The position numbers were made by a program, and so were the translations under genes. This document shows, in pieces, positions 44,038 through 52,978 of a DNA stretch of 64,000 bases. The DNA comes from Roseivirga sp. Its GTDB lineage: Bacteria > Bacteroidota > Bacteroidia > Cytophagales > Cyclobacteriaceae. The notes below the pieces were generated by a model, which did no database searches, was not told where the DNA came from, and saw only the letters and a program-made list of their open reading frames with translations. How positions within the stretch are numbered: the stretch's first letter is position 1; every line of letters begins with the position of its first letter. The stretch spans positions 124,001 through 188,000 of the forward strand of contig JAAWWF010000027.1 of the NCBI GenBank assembly GCA_021404565.1, in the 5' to 3' direction.

Positions 44038-44940
44038 ATGAACAAGATACATTTCCCCCTGTTGCTCGCAGCAACACTACTTATAAATGCTTGCAGTAAT
44101 AAGTCTCAGACAGCAGACAATTCGCATGCTCAAGCCTTACAAAACCTGTATTTCGGAGAAGAACCACCCGGCTTAGTCCCCAAGTTGTTTGACCCTAAAA
44201 CTGTCTCTCCCGAAGGGCTCTTTGAAGGGGGGGCGTTTTCGCCAGATTTGAAGGAGTACTACTTTACCAGAATGGACCAGAACTACGAAAAACGCTCATT
44301 TTTCGTGATTTACAACGAAAACGGCATCTGGGGAAACGAATCAGAGACCGATATAAGATGGCCTCACTTTTCAGAAGATGGTACGATGATGTATGGTGGG
44401 AAGTGGTATCGGGAACGAACCGAAAATGGTTGGTCAGAGCTAAAAAATCAGGGCGAATTCCTGAAAGACCAGGCACACGGCATTTCGCGTTCATCTAAGG
44501 GAACCTATTTTTTGGGTGCTTATAGAAAAGAAGACAATGGACCCAGCTCCTTAAGTTATTCGCGATTCATAAACGGCAAATATGAAAACCCCGTTAAAAT
44601 GAGCGAAGAGATAAATACGGGAAAATGGATTGCCCACCCTTTCATTGCTTCAGATGAATCCTATCTAATGTGGGATGCTGAAAGAGAAGAAGGACATGGC
44701 GATAACGACTGTTATATCAGTTTCAGGCAGAGAGATGGTTCATGGGGAGCAGCCATAAACCTGGGAGCCCAAATAAACACATCATCAAATGAAAGCTCCC
44801 CAAGGGTGACGCTTGATGGTAAATACCTCTTCTTTTCAAGGGGAGACTGGAAGAGCAGAGAAGATGGAAGTACCTACTGGGTTGGGAAGACGTACTGGGT
44901 TGATGTTCAGATTATTGAAAATCTGAGGCCAAAAAATTGA
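44038..44940 (+). CDS. PPG-type PD40 lipoprotein
   Basis: 300 residues from the ATG at 44038 (MNKIHFPLLLAATLLINAC); the TTG at 44011 is rejected because it would extend the signal peptide. It is a close paralogue of the first propeller of the preceding protein: YFGEEPPGLVPKLFDPKTVSPEGLFEGGAFSPDLKEYYFTR, FFVIYNENGIWGNESETDIRWPHFSEDG, and WVDVQIIENLRPKN at the end. Recent duplication is likely. It is convergent with the LytTR regulator gene that follows. Confidence 0.9.
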   Translation: MNKIHFPLLLAATLLINACSNKSQTADNSHAQALQNLYFGEEPPGLVPKLFDPKTVSPEGLFEGGAFSPDLKEYYFTRMDQNYEKRSFFVIYNENGIWGNESETDIRWPHFSEDGTMMYGGKWYRERTENGWSELKNQGEFLKDQAHGISRSSKGTYFLGAYRKEDNGPSSLSYSRFINGKYENPVKMSEEINTGKWIAHPFIASDESYLMWDAEREEGHGDNDCYISFRQRDGSWGAAINLGAQINTSSNESSPRVTLDGKYLFFSRGDWKSREDGSTYWVGKTYWVDVQIIENLRPKN

Positions 44941-44977
44941 GTGAACCCCTACAAATCGCTTGACTAAGTGAGTGACA

Positions 44978-45682
44978 TCAATTCTTAATGGCGTCAACTG
45001 CTTCTCGATAAGAGGCCCCAATTGGAATTTCCACATCACCAGACAGTACAATGTCCTTAGTAGTGAGGTACGCTATTTTTTCTGTATTCACTATATAAGA
45101 ACGATGCACCCGCAGAAAAGTAGAAGGTAGTTTTTGAAGGAAAGTGCTGATTTTCCCTTTTGTAATGATGCTATTATCTGCGGTGTGAATTCTGATATAG
45201 TCCTTAATGCTATCAACATACAGCATATCATCAAAGCCTACCCTCATCATTTTTTTATTGGCATTTACATAGAGGTGATCAGATACTCTGTCCAGCTCTG
45301 ATGAAAGCGGTGAACTGGGTGCAGGCGTATTCAACCCCTTAAATTTGTTAATAGCCTTGTAAAAACGAATAAAGGATATGGGCTTCAGTAAATAATCAAT
45401 GATATCTAATTCATAGCCTTCTAAAGCGTATTCTCTATGCGCAGTTGTCAATATGACTTTGGGTTGTATGGCAGTGTTTTTGATAAAATCAATGCCCGTA
45501 ACCACTGGCATTTGAATATCTAAAAACAACAGGTCGACAGTAGCATTTTGAAGAAAATCTCCTGCAGCAATGGGGTTGTCAAATGTAGCCACAAGTTCAA
45601 GGCCGGGTACTTCCGCTATGTGTTTTTCAATTACCTTAATGGCAAATGGTTCATCATCCACAACCATACACTTTATTCCCAT
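44978..45682 (-). CDS. LytTR-type response regulator
   Basis: 234 residues. Receiver domain with DDE at 9-11, Asp55 in LLFLDIQMP and Lys in DYLLKPISF. LytTR domain at about 135-234 (LYVNANKKMMRVGFDDMLYVDSIKDYIRIHT ... FLRVHRSYIVNTEKIAYL). One base separates its start from the kinase stop at 45684, so the pair is translationally coupled. It lies in the middle of the PD40/permease cluster, and these are probable targets. Confidence 0.94.
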   Translation of the reverse strand: MGIKCMVVDDEPFAIKVIEKHIAEVPGLELVATFDNPIAAGDFLQNATVDLLFLDIQMPVVTGIDFIKNTAIQPKVILTTAHREYALEGYELDIIDYLLKPISFIRFYKAINKFKGLNTPAPSSPLSSELDRVSDHLYVNANKKMMRVGFDDMLYVDSIKDYIRIHTADNSIITKGKISTFLQKLPSTFLRVHRSYIVNTEKIAYLTTKDIVLSGDVEIPIGASYREAVDAIKN

Positions 45683-45683
45683 A

Positions 45684-46760
45684 TTACTTCAGATTTATAC
45701 TTAGTGACACCTCAAATTCGTGGTCTGTTTTGGTACTTTTCAGATCATAATTGCTCTTATAATTTAGCTCTAATTGCCTTTGCGAATTGGAAAATCCTAT
45801 CCCGGTATGGGTTTCATTTTCAGTATCATGCTTTTTGTTAGGCGGCAGCGTATTGACCACTTTGAAGTAAAGCCGGTCTTCACTTGTCGTTAATTCAATT
45901 TGAATTGATGTATTATTCAAGGTAGTACTCGCACCGTGTTTAAATGCATTCTCAACAAAGGATATAAGTATCAAAGGGGCAATCATGACATTAGGCGAAT
46001 GAAGTTTGTGAGTGAAATTTAAGGTCAACTTATTGCCATAACGTAGCGATTCCAAATCGATATAGTCTTGAATAAGGGCAATTTCTTTTTTTACCGGCAC
46101 TTCATCGTCTTTGCACTGGTAGAGCATATAATCCAGCATACCAGACAGCTTCAAAACCACTTCAGAAGCCATTTCAGATCGCTCTAATGTCAGATAATAC
46201 AGGTTGTTTAGTGTATTGAACAAGAAATGCGGATTGGTCTGTGCTTTTAAAAACTTCAACTCAGTGTTCGCTTTTTCTTTTTGTAAGACCTCCAATTGGT
46301 GACGTTCTTCAAAACGATCCTTAAAGGCCTTTGTCATAAACATTAAGAAGACATATACATAGACCGCTGGAAAATAGGATACTGCCAGGTGAAACGGATC
46401 TTCTAGGACAGATATTAGACTTTCGGGGGCGAAATATTTAGGAAGTAAAAATTTAGGCAGGTACATGCTCCATACCTTAGAGATGACTAAAAACACATAG
46501 ACTGACACTATAAATGACAAGCCAAACTGAAAATACTTCCTTTTAAAAAGAAGCTTTGGCACCTGGTAATAAACCAGAAAATAGCTCGCTAACAATTGCG
46601 CAGGCAAATAGCCTAAGCGACTCACCACAGTCTTTTCAAGACTACCATCATTCAATATTGCGAGCAGTGGTAAAATGATAAAGAGGGTCAACCAAAACAA
46701 GACATGTGAAACAACTCTGTTTTGAATAACCCAGTCAATCAGGTTTTTTCTTTTGACCAT
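45684..46760 (-). CDS. LytS/YehU-type sensor histidine kinase
   Basis: 358 residues. Four predicted TM helices in the first 160 residues (VVSHVLFWLTLFIILPLLAIL; LGYLPAQLLASYFLVYYQVP; GLSFIVSVYVFLVISKVW; AVSYFPAVYVYVFLMFM), a short coiled coil, then a His_kinase domain with KAQTNPHFLFNTLNNLYYLTL (phospho-acceptor His), an N-box-like LILISFVENAFKHGAS and a G-box-like GIGFSNSQRQLEL. No extracytoplasmic domain, as usual for this class. Divergent from the permease gene at 47014. Confidence 0.93.
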   Translation of the reverse strand: MVKRKNLIDWVIQNRVVSHVLFWLTLFIILPLLAILNDGSLEKTVVSRLGYLPAQLLASYFLVYYQVPKLLFKRKYFQFGLSFIVSVYVFLVISKVWSMYLPKFLLPKYFAPESLISVLEDPFHLAVSYFPAVYVYVFLMFMTKAFKDRFEERHQLEVLQKEKANTELKFLKAQTNPHFLFNTLNNLYYLTLERSEMASEVVLKLSGMLDYMLYQCKDDEVPVKKEIALIQDYIDLESLRYGNKLTLNFTHKLHSPNVMIAPLILISFVENAFKHGASTTLNNTSIQIELTTSEDRLYFKVVNTLPPNKKHDTENETHTGIGFSNSQRQLELNYKSNYDLKSTKTDHEFEVSLSINLK

Positions 46761-47013
46761 AAACCATGAAGATATAAAACATGGGCCGGGTATTTCCTTA
46801 AAAAAGACGAATCACAATTATCGACTGCCCAAACGGGTTTTACTACGGAATTATGCGATTCTCAGTCGTTTATAGGTTTAACTACCCCCCATATATCCAG
46901 TTCGTCTCTTTTACCATTTCCCATTGATTCTATTTCTTAGGTTAGGCTTGTTTTGAACCTCTGCTATTGAATAAAAATTTCAGTCAAGTCAAAAATCAAA
47001 AAGAACAACACCT

Positions 47014-49410
47014 ATGCTTAAGAATTATATTAAAGTTGCCTTTCGCAATCTACTAAGGCAACCTGGCTACACTGCACTCAATATTATGGGGCTAACGGTG
47101 GGCATTGCCTCAAGCCTCATCATACTGCTCTACATTTTTCATGAAACAAGCTTTGACAAACATCATGCTAAGGGAGACCACATTTATAGACTCTCCACTG
47201 CTTTTACAGAGCCTGACAACTCGTTTAGATGGTCTAGCATGACGCCCAGGGCCGCATTTACCATCAAGAATGAAAACCCGGAAGTAGTACAGGCTGCTCG
47301 CCTAAGGAGGGCTTTAGGAGGCCTGAACGGCAGCCGTTTTGAGTACAATCAGGTAGAGTATTTTCAGGAAAACGTATATGCTGCAGATTCCACAGTTTTC
47401 GAACTCTTTGATTATGAATTCCTGGTGGGCAATCCTGAAACGGCATTGGATGAACCTAACGCCATCGTTATCAATCAGTCCATGGCCAGGAAGATTTTCA
47501 AAGACGAAAACCCCATGGGTCAAATCCTTAAAAACGTGGGGAATCAGGAGGCTACCTTCCAGGTAACAGGAGTGTTCAAAGACATGCCCAGGACTAGCCA
47601 CTTGATGGCAGAAGCCCTCGTATCCTGGGAAACCATCTTCCCTGATGAAGAACCTGGTTGGGGTGGATGGGGCGTCTATTCCTACGTTATGGTCAATGAA
47701 GGAGTAACTGCCGAATCTTTACAGGTAAAGCTTGATTCAACGGTATCCAAATACATAGCACCAATTTTTGATCCACTTAACATTAAGATCAAAATGGTGC
47801 CAATTCTACTACAAGACATACACCTGAAATCAGATTTTGAAAATGAACCAGTGCCCGCAGGTAATATTCAGTACGTTCAGATTTTTTCGGCTATCGCCAT
47901 TTTTCTGGTCCTCATTGCCAGTATAAATTACATGAACCTTGCTACCGCACGATCTGCAAAGCGTGCCATGGAAGTAGGAGTAAGAAAAGTAATGGGTGCA
48001 CAAAGAGGTGGCCTGATTGGCCAGTTTTTGACCGAATCCATACTGATTACATTGATCTCTTTGGCACTGAGTATTTTGCTCATTCTGCTCGTGGTTCCGG
48101 CAATCAACAACATGGTGGGCACCAACCTGAATATCGAGGGACTGCTGGACCTCAATGTCATTCTGGCCGTCTCGGGCATTATATTCATCACCGGATTTAT
48201 TGGCGGCTGCTACCCTGCTTTCTTCTTGTCTTCTTTCCAGCCGGCTGCTGTGCTTAAAGGCGGAGGCGGTAGATCAGGAGGCAAGCTATTGAGGAAGGTA
48301 TTGGTAACCCTACAGTTTTCTATTTCCATTTTTATGCTCATTGGTACATTGGTCATTTATGCCCAGATGCAATTTGTAAGGAGTAAGGACCTGGGGTTTG
48401 ATAAGGAGCAGATCATGCGCGTTGAATTCAGGAGCAGAGCCAACATGGAGAAATGGCAGGTGCTAAAGCATGAATTGACTCAAAATGCAAATATCGGCAG
48501 TATCGGATCAGCAAGTACTGCACCTGGCGATGGCTATCCCAAAAATGTTTTCCCAATAGAAACAGAAGCCGGGCCTATGGATAACACAGGTCTGGATAAT
48601 TATCGGGTAGACTATGATTACTTCGCCACTTTGGGAATTGAGGTGGTACAGGGCAGGAATTTCTCACTGGATTATGCCTCGGATACTTCTCTGGCGGTTA
48701 TGGTCAATGAGGCCATGGTGCGTAGAATGAATTGGACTGATCCCATTGGTAAAAAAGTGAACATCGCCCGTGCCGACTCGTTGCCTTCCGCCCATGTAGT
48801 AGGTGTGGTTAAGGACTTCCATCAACGATCGCTCTACGACCCCATCACTGCCCTTTTGTTCAGGCCCAGTCAGGTCAATCGTTCAGCTATTGTTAAAATC
48901 ACCGGAGATGTTACCACCACTGTAGACTTTATTGAGGCTGCCTGGCAGAGAACTTTTCCTAATACGGCCTTTGAATATACATTTCTGGATGAGCAGTTTA
49001 TGGAGAACTATGATGAGGATCAAATCCGTGGCCAGCTTTTCCTTGGTTTTTCAGGAATGACCATCCTGATCGCCTGCCTGGGTTTGTTGGGCCTGGCATC
49101 ATACACGGCTGAGCAGCGCTCCAAGGAAATCAGTATCAGGAAAGTGTTGGGTGCCAATACACAGGGTTTGATGAACCTGCTGATCAGAGACTTTGTGATC
49201 CTTATTCTGATAGCAGCGGTACCTGCTTGTGTCCTGGGCTATGTATCCATGTTGGGCTGGCTGGAGAGTTTCCAGTTCCATATCACCCCGGGCTTTACCA
49301 TCTTTTCCACCGTACTGGTGGGTACCATTATGGTGACGGTGCTTACCACGGGTTATCATGCCCGTAAGGCGGCTACGGCAAATCCAGCACAGAAACTGAG
49401 GAGTGAGTAA
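47014..49410 (+). CDS. FtsX/MacB-type permease (cluster copy 1)
   Basis: 798 residues: TM1 at about 20-42 (YTALNIMGLTVGIASSLIILLYIFHETSF), MacB_PCD periplasmic domain, three FtsX TM helices around MEVGVRKVMGAQRGGLIGQFLTESI, second PCD, and a last FtsX block with SKEISIRKVLGANTQG. It ends in HARKAATANPAQKLRSE, a C-terminus shared with the two other cluster copies. This is the duplicated orphan architecture, with no ATPase or adaptor gene nearby. Divergent from the LytTR kinase operon; a direct-repeat site follows its stop codon. Confidence 0.92.
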   Translation: MLKNYIKVAFRNLLRQPGYTALNIMGLTVGIASSLIILLYIFHETSFDKHHAKGDHIYRLSTAFTEPDNSFRWSSMTPRAAFTIKNENPEVVQAARLRRALGGLNGSRFEYNQVEYFQENVYAADSTVFELFDYEFLVGNPETALDEPNAIVINQSMARKIFKDENPMGQILKNVGNQEATFQVTGVFKDMPRTSHLMAEALVSWETIFPDEEPGWGGWGVYSYVMVNEGVTAESLQVKLDSTVSKYIAPIFDPLNIKIKMVPILLQDIHLKSDFENEPVPAGNIQYVQIFSAIAIFLVLIASINYMNLATARSAKRAMEVGVRKVMGAQRGGLIGQFLTESILITLISLALSILLILLVVPAINNMVGTNLNIEGLLDLNVILAVSGIIFITGFIGGCYPAFFLSSFQPAAVLKGGGGRSGGKLLRKVLVTLQFSISIFMLIGTLVIYAQMQFVRSKDLGFDKEQIMRVEFRSRANMEKWQVLKHELTQNANIGSIGSASTAPGDGYPKNVFPIETEAGPMDNTGLDNYRVDYDYFATLGIEVVQGRNFSLDYASDTSLAVMVNEAMVRRMNWTDPIGKKVNIARADSLPSAHVVGVVKDFHQRSLYDPITALLFRPSQVNRSAIVKITGDVTTTVDFIEAAWQRTFPNTAFEYTFLDEQFMENYDEDQIRGQLFLGFSGMTILIACLGLLGLASYTAEQRSKEISIRKVLGANTQGLMNLLIRDFVILILIAAVPACVLGYVSMLGWLESFQFHITPGFTIFSTVLVGTIMVTVLTTGYHARKAATANPAQKLRSE

Positions 49411-49439
49411 GGAGCAGTTCGTGCACTCATAGAGCAGTT
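49411..49439. promoter_or_regulatory. Direct-repeat site, copy 2 (candidate LytTR site)
   Basis: GGAGCAGTT at 49411-49419 and AGAGCAGTT at 49431-49439, again 20 bp apart and again followed by GACAA. It shares a block of about 33 bp with the site at 36222 at most positions. It lies directly after the first cluster permease gene and 154 bp upstream of the second, so it probably controls copy 2 and downstream genes. Confidence 0.6.
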
Positions 49440-49592
49440 GACAAGTTAAAGAGTGCATTATAACCTGTCTGACGTAAACTTGACTACTAACCTTCGAAAA
49501 CTCACCAGCTAGCAATGACCAAACAGTCGAGTGCATTAAGCAGGTAAAGTCTGAAAAAAAATCAGCAATCGACTAATCAAAAAAACACACTC

Positions 49593-51983
49593 ATGCTCAA
49601 AAGCTATATAAAAGTCGCATACCGAAACCTGCTGAGGCAGCCTGTCTATACCGCCCTCAACATCATTGGTCTTACGGTGGGTATTGCCTCCAGCCTGATC
49701 ATTCTGCTGTATATTTTTCACGAAACGAGTTTCGACAAGCATCATTCAAAAGCTGACAGGGTTTATCGACTATCTACTGAGTTTCACGATTCGGATGGCG
49801 TCACCAAATGGTCAAATATGACCATGCGGGCGGCCTTCACTGTAAAAAATGAAAATCCAGAAGTGATTCAGGCAACCAGGTTGCAAAGCATCGATTTTCA
49901 ACGCCCAACACGGTTTGAGTTCAATCAAGTCGATTACTATCAGGAGAATGTCTATGCTGCGGATTCAACGATATTCCAAGTTTTTGACTACGAGTTTATA
50001 GCTGGCAACCCCACGACAGCTTTGGAAGCACCAAATTCGATTGTCATCAATGAGTCGATGGCCAGGAAGATTTTCAAAGATGAAAATCCAATGGGTCAAA
50101 CCATCAAAAGTGATCGTAATCAAGGCATGACACTGCAAGTGACAGGTGTCTATAAGGATGTACCTAAGGCATCCCACCTGATCGCTGATGCTTTAATTTC
50201 CTGGAAAACGATCTTTCCTGAAGATGACCCATGGGGAGCGTGGGGTGTGTTTTCCTATGTTTTAGTGCAAGAAGGAGTTTCACAAGAAGCCTTACAAACC
50301 AAGCTTGATTCAACCACTGCTAAACACTTAGATCCGGTTACTGAACGGTTTAATGTAAAGGTCAAAATGGCAGCACTACCTTTAGAAAGTATCCATTTGA
50401 CATCAGATTTCGAACATGAACCAGAGCCGCTTGGCAGCATTCAATATGTTCAAATCTTCACGGCCATAGCTATTTTCCTGATCCTTATTGCCAGTATCAA
50501 CTATATGAATTTGGCCACGGCTCGTTCTGTCAAACGATCTATGGAGGTGGGTTTAAGAAAAGTAATGGGTGCTAAGAGAGGTGGTCTGATCGCTCAATTT
50601 TTAACTGAATCCATTCTGATTACGCTTATTTCGCTAATGCTAAGTCTTCTGATTATCATAATTGTTGTTCCAGGAATAAACGACCTTGTGGGTACTCATT
50701 TAGCAATTGAAGGGTTGCTTCACCCTAATGTAATACTCACGGTTATCGGTATCGTCATTATCACAGGCTTTATTGGTGGTTGCTATCCAGCCTTCTTTTT
50801 GTCTTCTTTTAAGCCTGCAGCCGTGCTGAAAGGTGTAGGCGGCAAGTCTGGTAGTAAGCTTTTGAGGAAGGTTTTGGTAACGCTACAGTTTTCCATTTCC
50901 ATATTCATGCTCATAGGCACCTTTGTCATTTATTCCCAAATGCAATTTATCAGGAACAAAGACCTGGGTTTTGACAAAGAGCAGTTGATGCTCATCAATT
51001 TCAGAAGTAGCGAAGACCGGGAGAAATGGCCTGTCCTTAGAAATGAATTGGTTCAAAACATCAATATTGCTGGTGCTGCTTCATCGAGCTCGACACCAGG
51101 AGATGGCCATCCCACCAACTCATTGCTGATTGAGACTGAAGAAGGGACGATGGAAAACCGAGGCATATTCAATTATAGGGTCGATTACGATTACTTTTCT
51201 GCTCTTGGGGTTGAGGTAGTAGAAGGAAGAAACTTCTCATGGGACTTTCCGACAGACTCTTCTCAAGCTGTTATGGTAAATGAAGCCATGGTGCGAAGAA
51301 TGAACTGGACCAACCCAATTGGTAAAAAGGTTCGTCTGTCTCGCAACGATTCGGTGCCTCCTGCCCTGGTCGTAGGTGTGGTAAAAGACTTTCATCAGCA
51401 ATCACTCTACGAACCCATCACTCCTTTAATGTTCCGCCCCAATCGTGTCAATGGATTCGCCCTGGTTAAAATCACGGGAGACGTTAATGCTGGCATTGAC
51501 TTCGTTGAAGCAGCATGGGAGAGTATTTTCCCAACCACAGCATTTGATTTTGGCTTCATTGATCAGCAGTTCATGGAACACTATGAGGCTGACCAGGTCC
51601 GTGGCCAGTTATTTTTAGGCTTTTCTGGCATGACCATCTTAATAGCATGCCTGGGACTATTAGGCCTGGCCTCATACACTGCAGAACAACGAGCAAAAGA
51701 GATCAGCATTAGAAAAGTGTTAGGAGCCAATACGCAAGGTTTGATCAATCTCCTGATTAAAGACTTCGTGCTGCTCATTCTGATCGCGGCTGTACCCGCA
51801 TCGGCTATGGGTTATTTCTCTATGATGGATTGGCTGGAAAGTTTCCAGTTTCATATCACTCCGGGTATTACAATATTTTTAACCGTACTCATAGGAACCT
51901 TGGCCCTAACAGTACTCACTACAGGTTATCATGCGCGGAAGGCTGCCACAGCCAACCCGGCACAAAACCTAAGAAGTGAATAA
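49593..51983 (+). CDS. FtsX/MacB-type permease (cluster copy 2)
   Basis: 796 residues, colinear with copy 1: MLKSYIKVAYRNLLRQPVY start, TM1, FtsX motifs MEVGLRKVMGAKRGGLIAQFLTESI and AKEISIRKVLGANTQGLINLL, and a HARKAATANPAQNLRSE end. Differences cluster in the two periplasmic domains, as expected if these contact different partners. A PPG-PD40 gene starts 76 bp after the stop on the same strand. Confidence 0.92.
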   Translation: MLKSYIKVAYRNLLRQPVYTALNIIGLTVGIASSLIILLYIFHETSFDKHHSKADRVYRLSTEFHDSDGVTKWSNMTMRAAFTVKNENPEVIQATRLQSIDFQRPTRFEFNQVDYYQENVYAADSTIFQVFDYEFIAGNPTTALEAPNSIVINESMARKIFKDENPMGQTIKSDRNQGMTLQVTGVYKDVPKASHLIADALISWKTIFPEDDPWGAWGVFSYVLVQEGVSQEALQTKLDSTTAKHLDPVTERFNVKVKMAALPLESIHLTSDFEHEPEPLGSIQYVQIFTAIAIFLILIASINYMNLATARSVKRSMEVGLRKVMGAKRGGLIAQFLTESILITLISLMLSLLIIIIVVPGINDLVGTHLAIEGLLHPNVILTVIGIVIITGFIGGCYPAFFLSSFKPAAVLKGVGGKSGSKLLRKVLVTLQFSISIFMLIGTFVIYSQMQFIRNKDLGFDKEQLMLINFRSSEDREKWPVLRNELVQNINIAGAASSSSTPGDGHPTNSLLIETEEGTMENRGIFNYRVDYDYFSALGVEVVEGRNFSWDFPTDSSQAVMVNEAMVRRMNWTNPIGKKVRLSRNDSVPPALVVGVVKDFHQQSLYEPITPLMFRPNRVNGFALVKITGDVNAGIDFVEAAWESIFPTTAFDFGFIDQQFMEHYEADQVRGQLFLGFSGMTILIACLGLLGLASYTAEQRAKEISIRKVLGANTQGLINLLIKDFVLLILIAAVPASAMGYFSMMDWLESFQFHITPGITIFLTVLIGTLALTVLTTGYHARKAATANPAQNLRSE

Positions 51984-52058
51984 AGCATTGGCTTAATACG
52001 CAAAACTCAGACACTCAAAATTTATAGAGACGCAATTGCTTCTCCTCAATAGATAACA

Positions 52059-52916
52059 ATGAAAACAACATCAATCCTAATACTCACCTGCTTGCTATCT
52101 CTCAATTCAGTCTTTGCACAAGAAACTGTAGAACCAGGTGTATATGACCCCAACCTAACGGGCCTCTATCTAGGCCAAAAACCTCCGGGTTTAACAGCTG
52201 AAGTCTTTGCCCCCGGCATTGTTTCTACAAGGCTTTATGAACTCTTCAGCGCATTTACCCCTGATATGAAGGAGTTCTACTTTGTCAGGTATGATGAAGA
52301 GGACAAGCCTTTTATGATCGTCTATCAATACAAAAGTAACCGCTGGCAAAAGTCTGTAACAGGGCCCAGAGTGGGCGAACCGTTTATTACCCCCGATGGC
52401 AAAACCATGCACCTCGGCAGGCGATACATGGAGCGTACTGAAAGCGGCTGGTCAGAAGTAAAAAGTCTTGCAGCACCCTATAAGGACTTTCGCATCATGC
52501 GCCTGACCACTTCATCAAAAGGCACCTACTTTTTCGACACAGCAGGAGAAGAACCTATTCGGTATTTCCATATGGAAAATGGAAAACCAGGAGAGCCAAA
52601 GACACTGGATATTGACCTTGGAAAGCATAATGCGCATCCCTGGATTGCCCCGGATGAATCTTACCTGATCTGGGATGACCAAAGAGAAAGCGGTCATGGT
52701 GGCGCTGATATTTATATCACTTACAAGCAAAAGGATGGTTCCTGGGGCCCCTCTATCAACCTGGGCGACAAGATCAATTCCGAAAGATCGGACTCCTATC
52801 CTACTGTGACCCCTGATGGCAAATACCTTCTCTTCAACAGAAGTATAGATGAGAACAATGTAGATATCTACTGGGTGGATGCAGGATTTATTGAAGAACT
52901 CAGACCGAAGAACTAA
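52059..52916 (+). CDS. PPG-type PD40 secreted protein
   Basis: 285 residues with a signal peptide (ILILTCLLSLNSVFAQ). Signature YLGQKPPGLTAEVFAPGIVS, then AFTPDMKEFYFVRYDEED, HPWIAPDESYLIWDDQRESGHGGADIYITYKQKDGSW, TVTPDGKYLLFNRSIDENNVDIYWVDAGFIEELRPKN. Middle repeat GRRYMERTESGWSEVKSLAAPYKDFRIMRLT is shared with the protein at 54746. Lies between a permease gene and the esterase-PD40 fusion. Confidence 0.89.
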   Translation: MKTTSILILTCLLSLNSVFAQETVEPGVYDPNLTGLYLGQKPPGLTAEVFAPGIVSTRLYELFSAFTPDMKEFYFVRYDEEDKPFMIVYQYKSNRWQKSVTGPRVGEPFITPDGKTMHLGRRYMERTESGWSEVKSLAAPYKDFRIMRLTTSSKGTYFFDTAGEEPIRYFHMENGKPGEPKTLDIDLGKHNAHPWIAPDESYLIWDDQRESGHGGADIYITYKQKDGSWGPSINLGDKINSERSDSYPTVTPDGKYLLFNRSIDENNVDIYWVDAGFIEELRPKN

Positions 52917-52978
52917 GTATTAAACTGGGTTTATGTAATAGAAAGTCTATTGCATTACCCAGGTTAAAACCAACCAAT

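Noticed and set aside
46822-46868. CGACTG / CAGTCG inverted repeat between the LytTR kinase and permease copy 1
   Set aside because: Only 6-bp arms with a 35-bp spacer; too weak to call an operator, and the AGAGCAGTT repeat is not present there.
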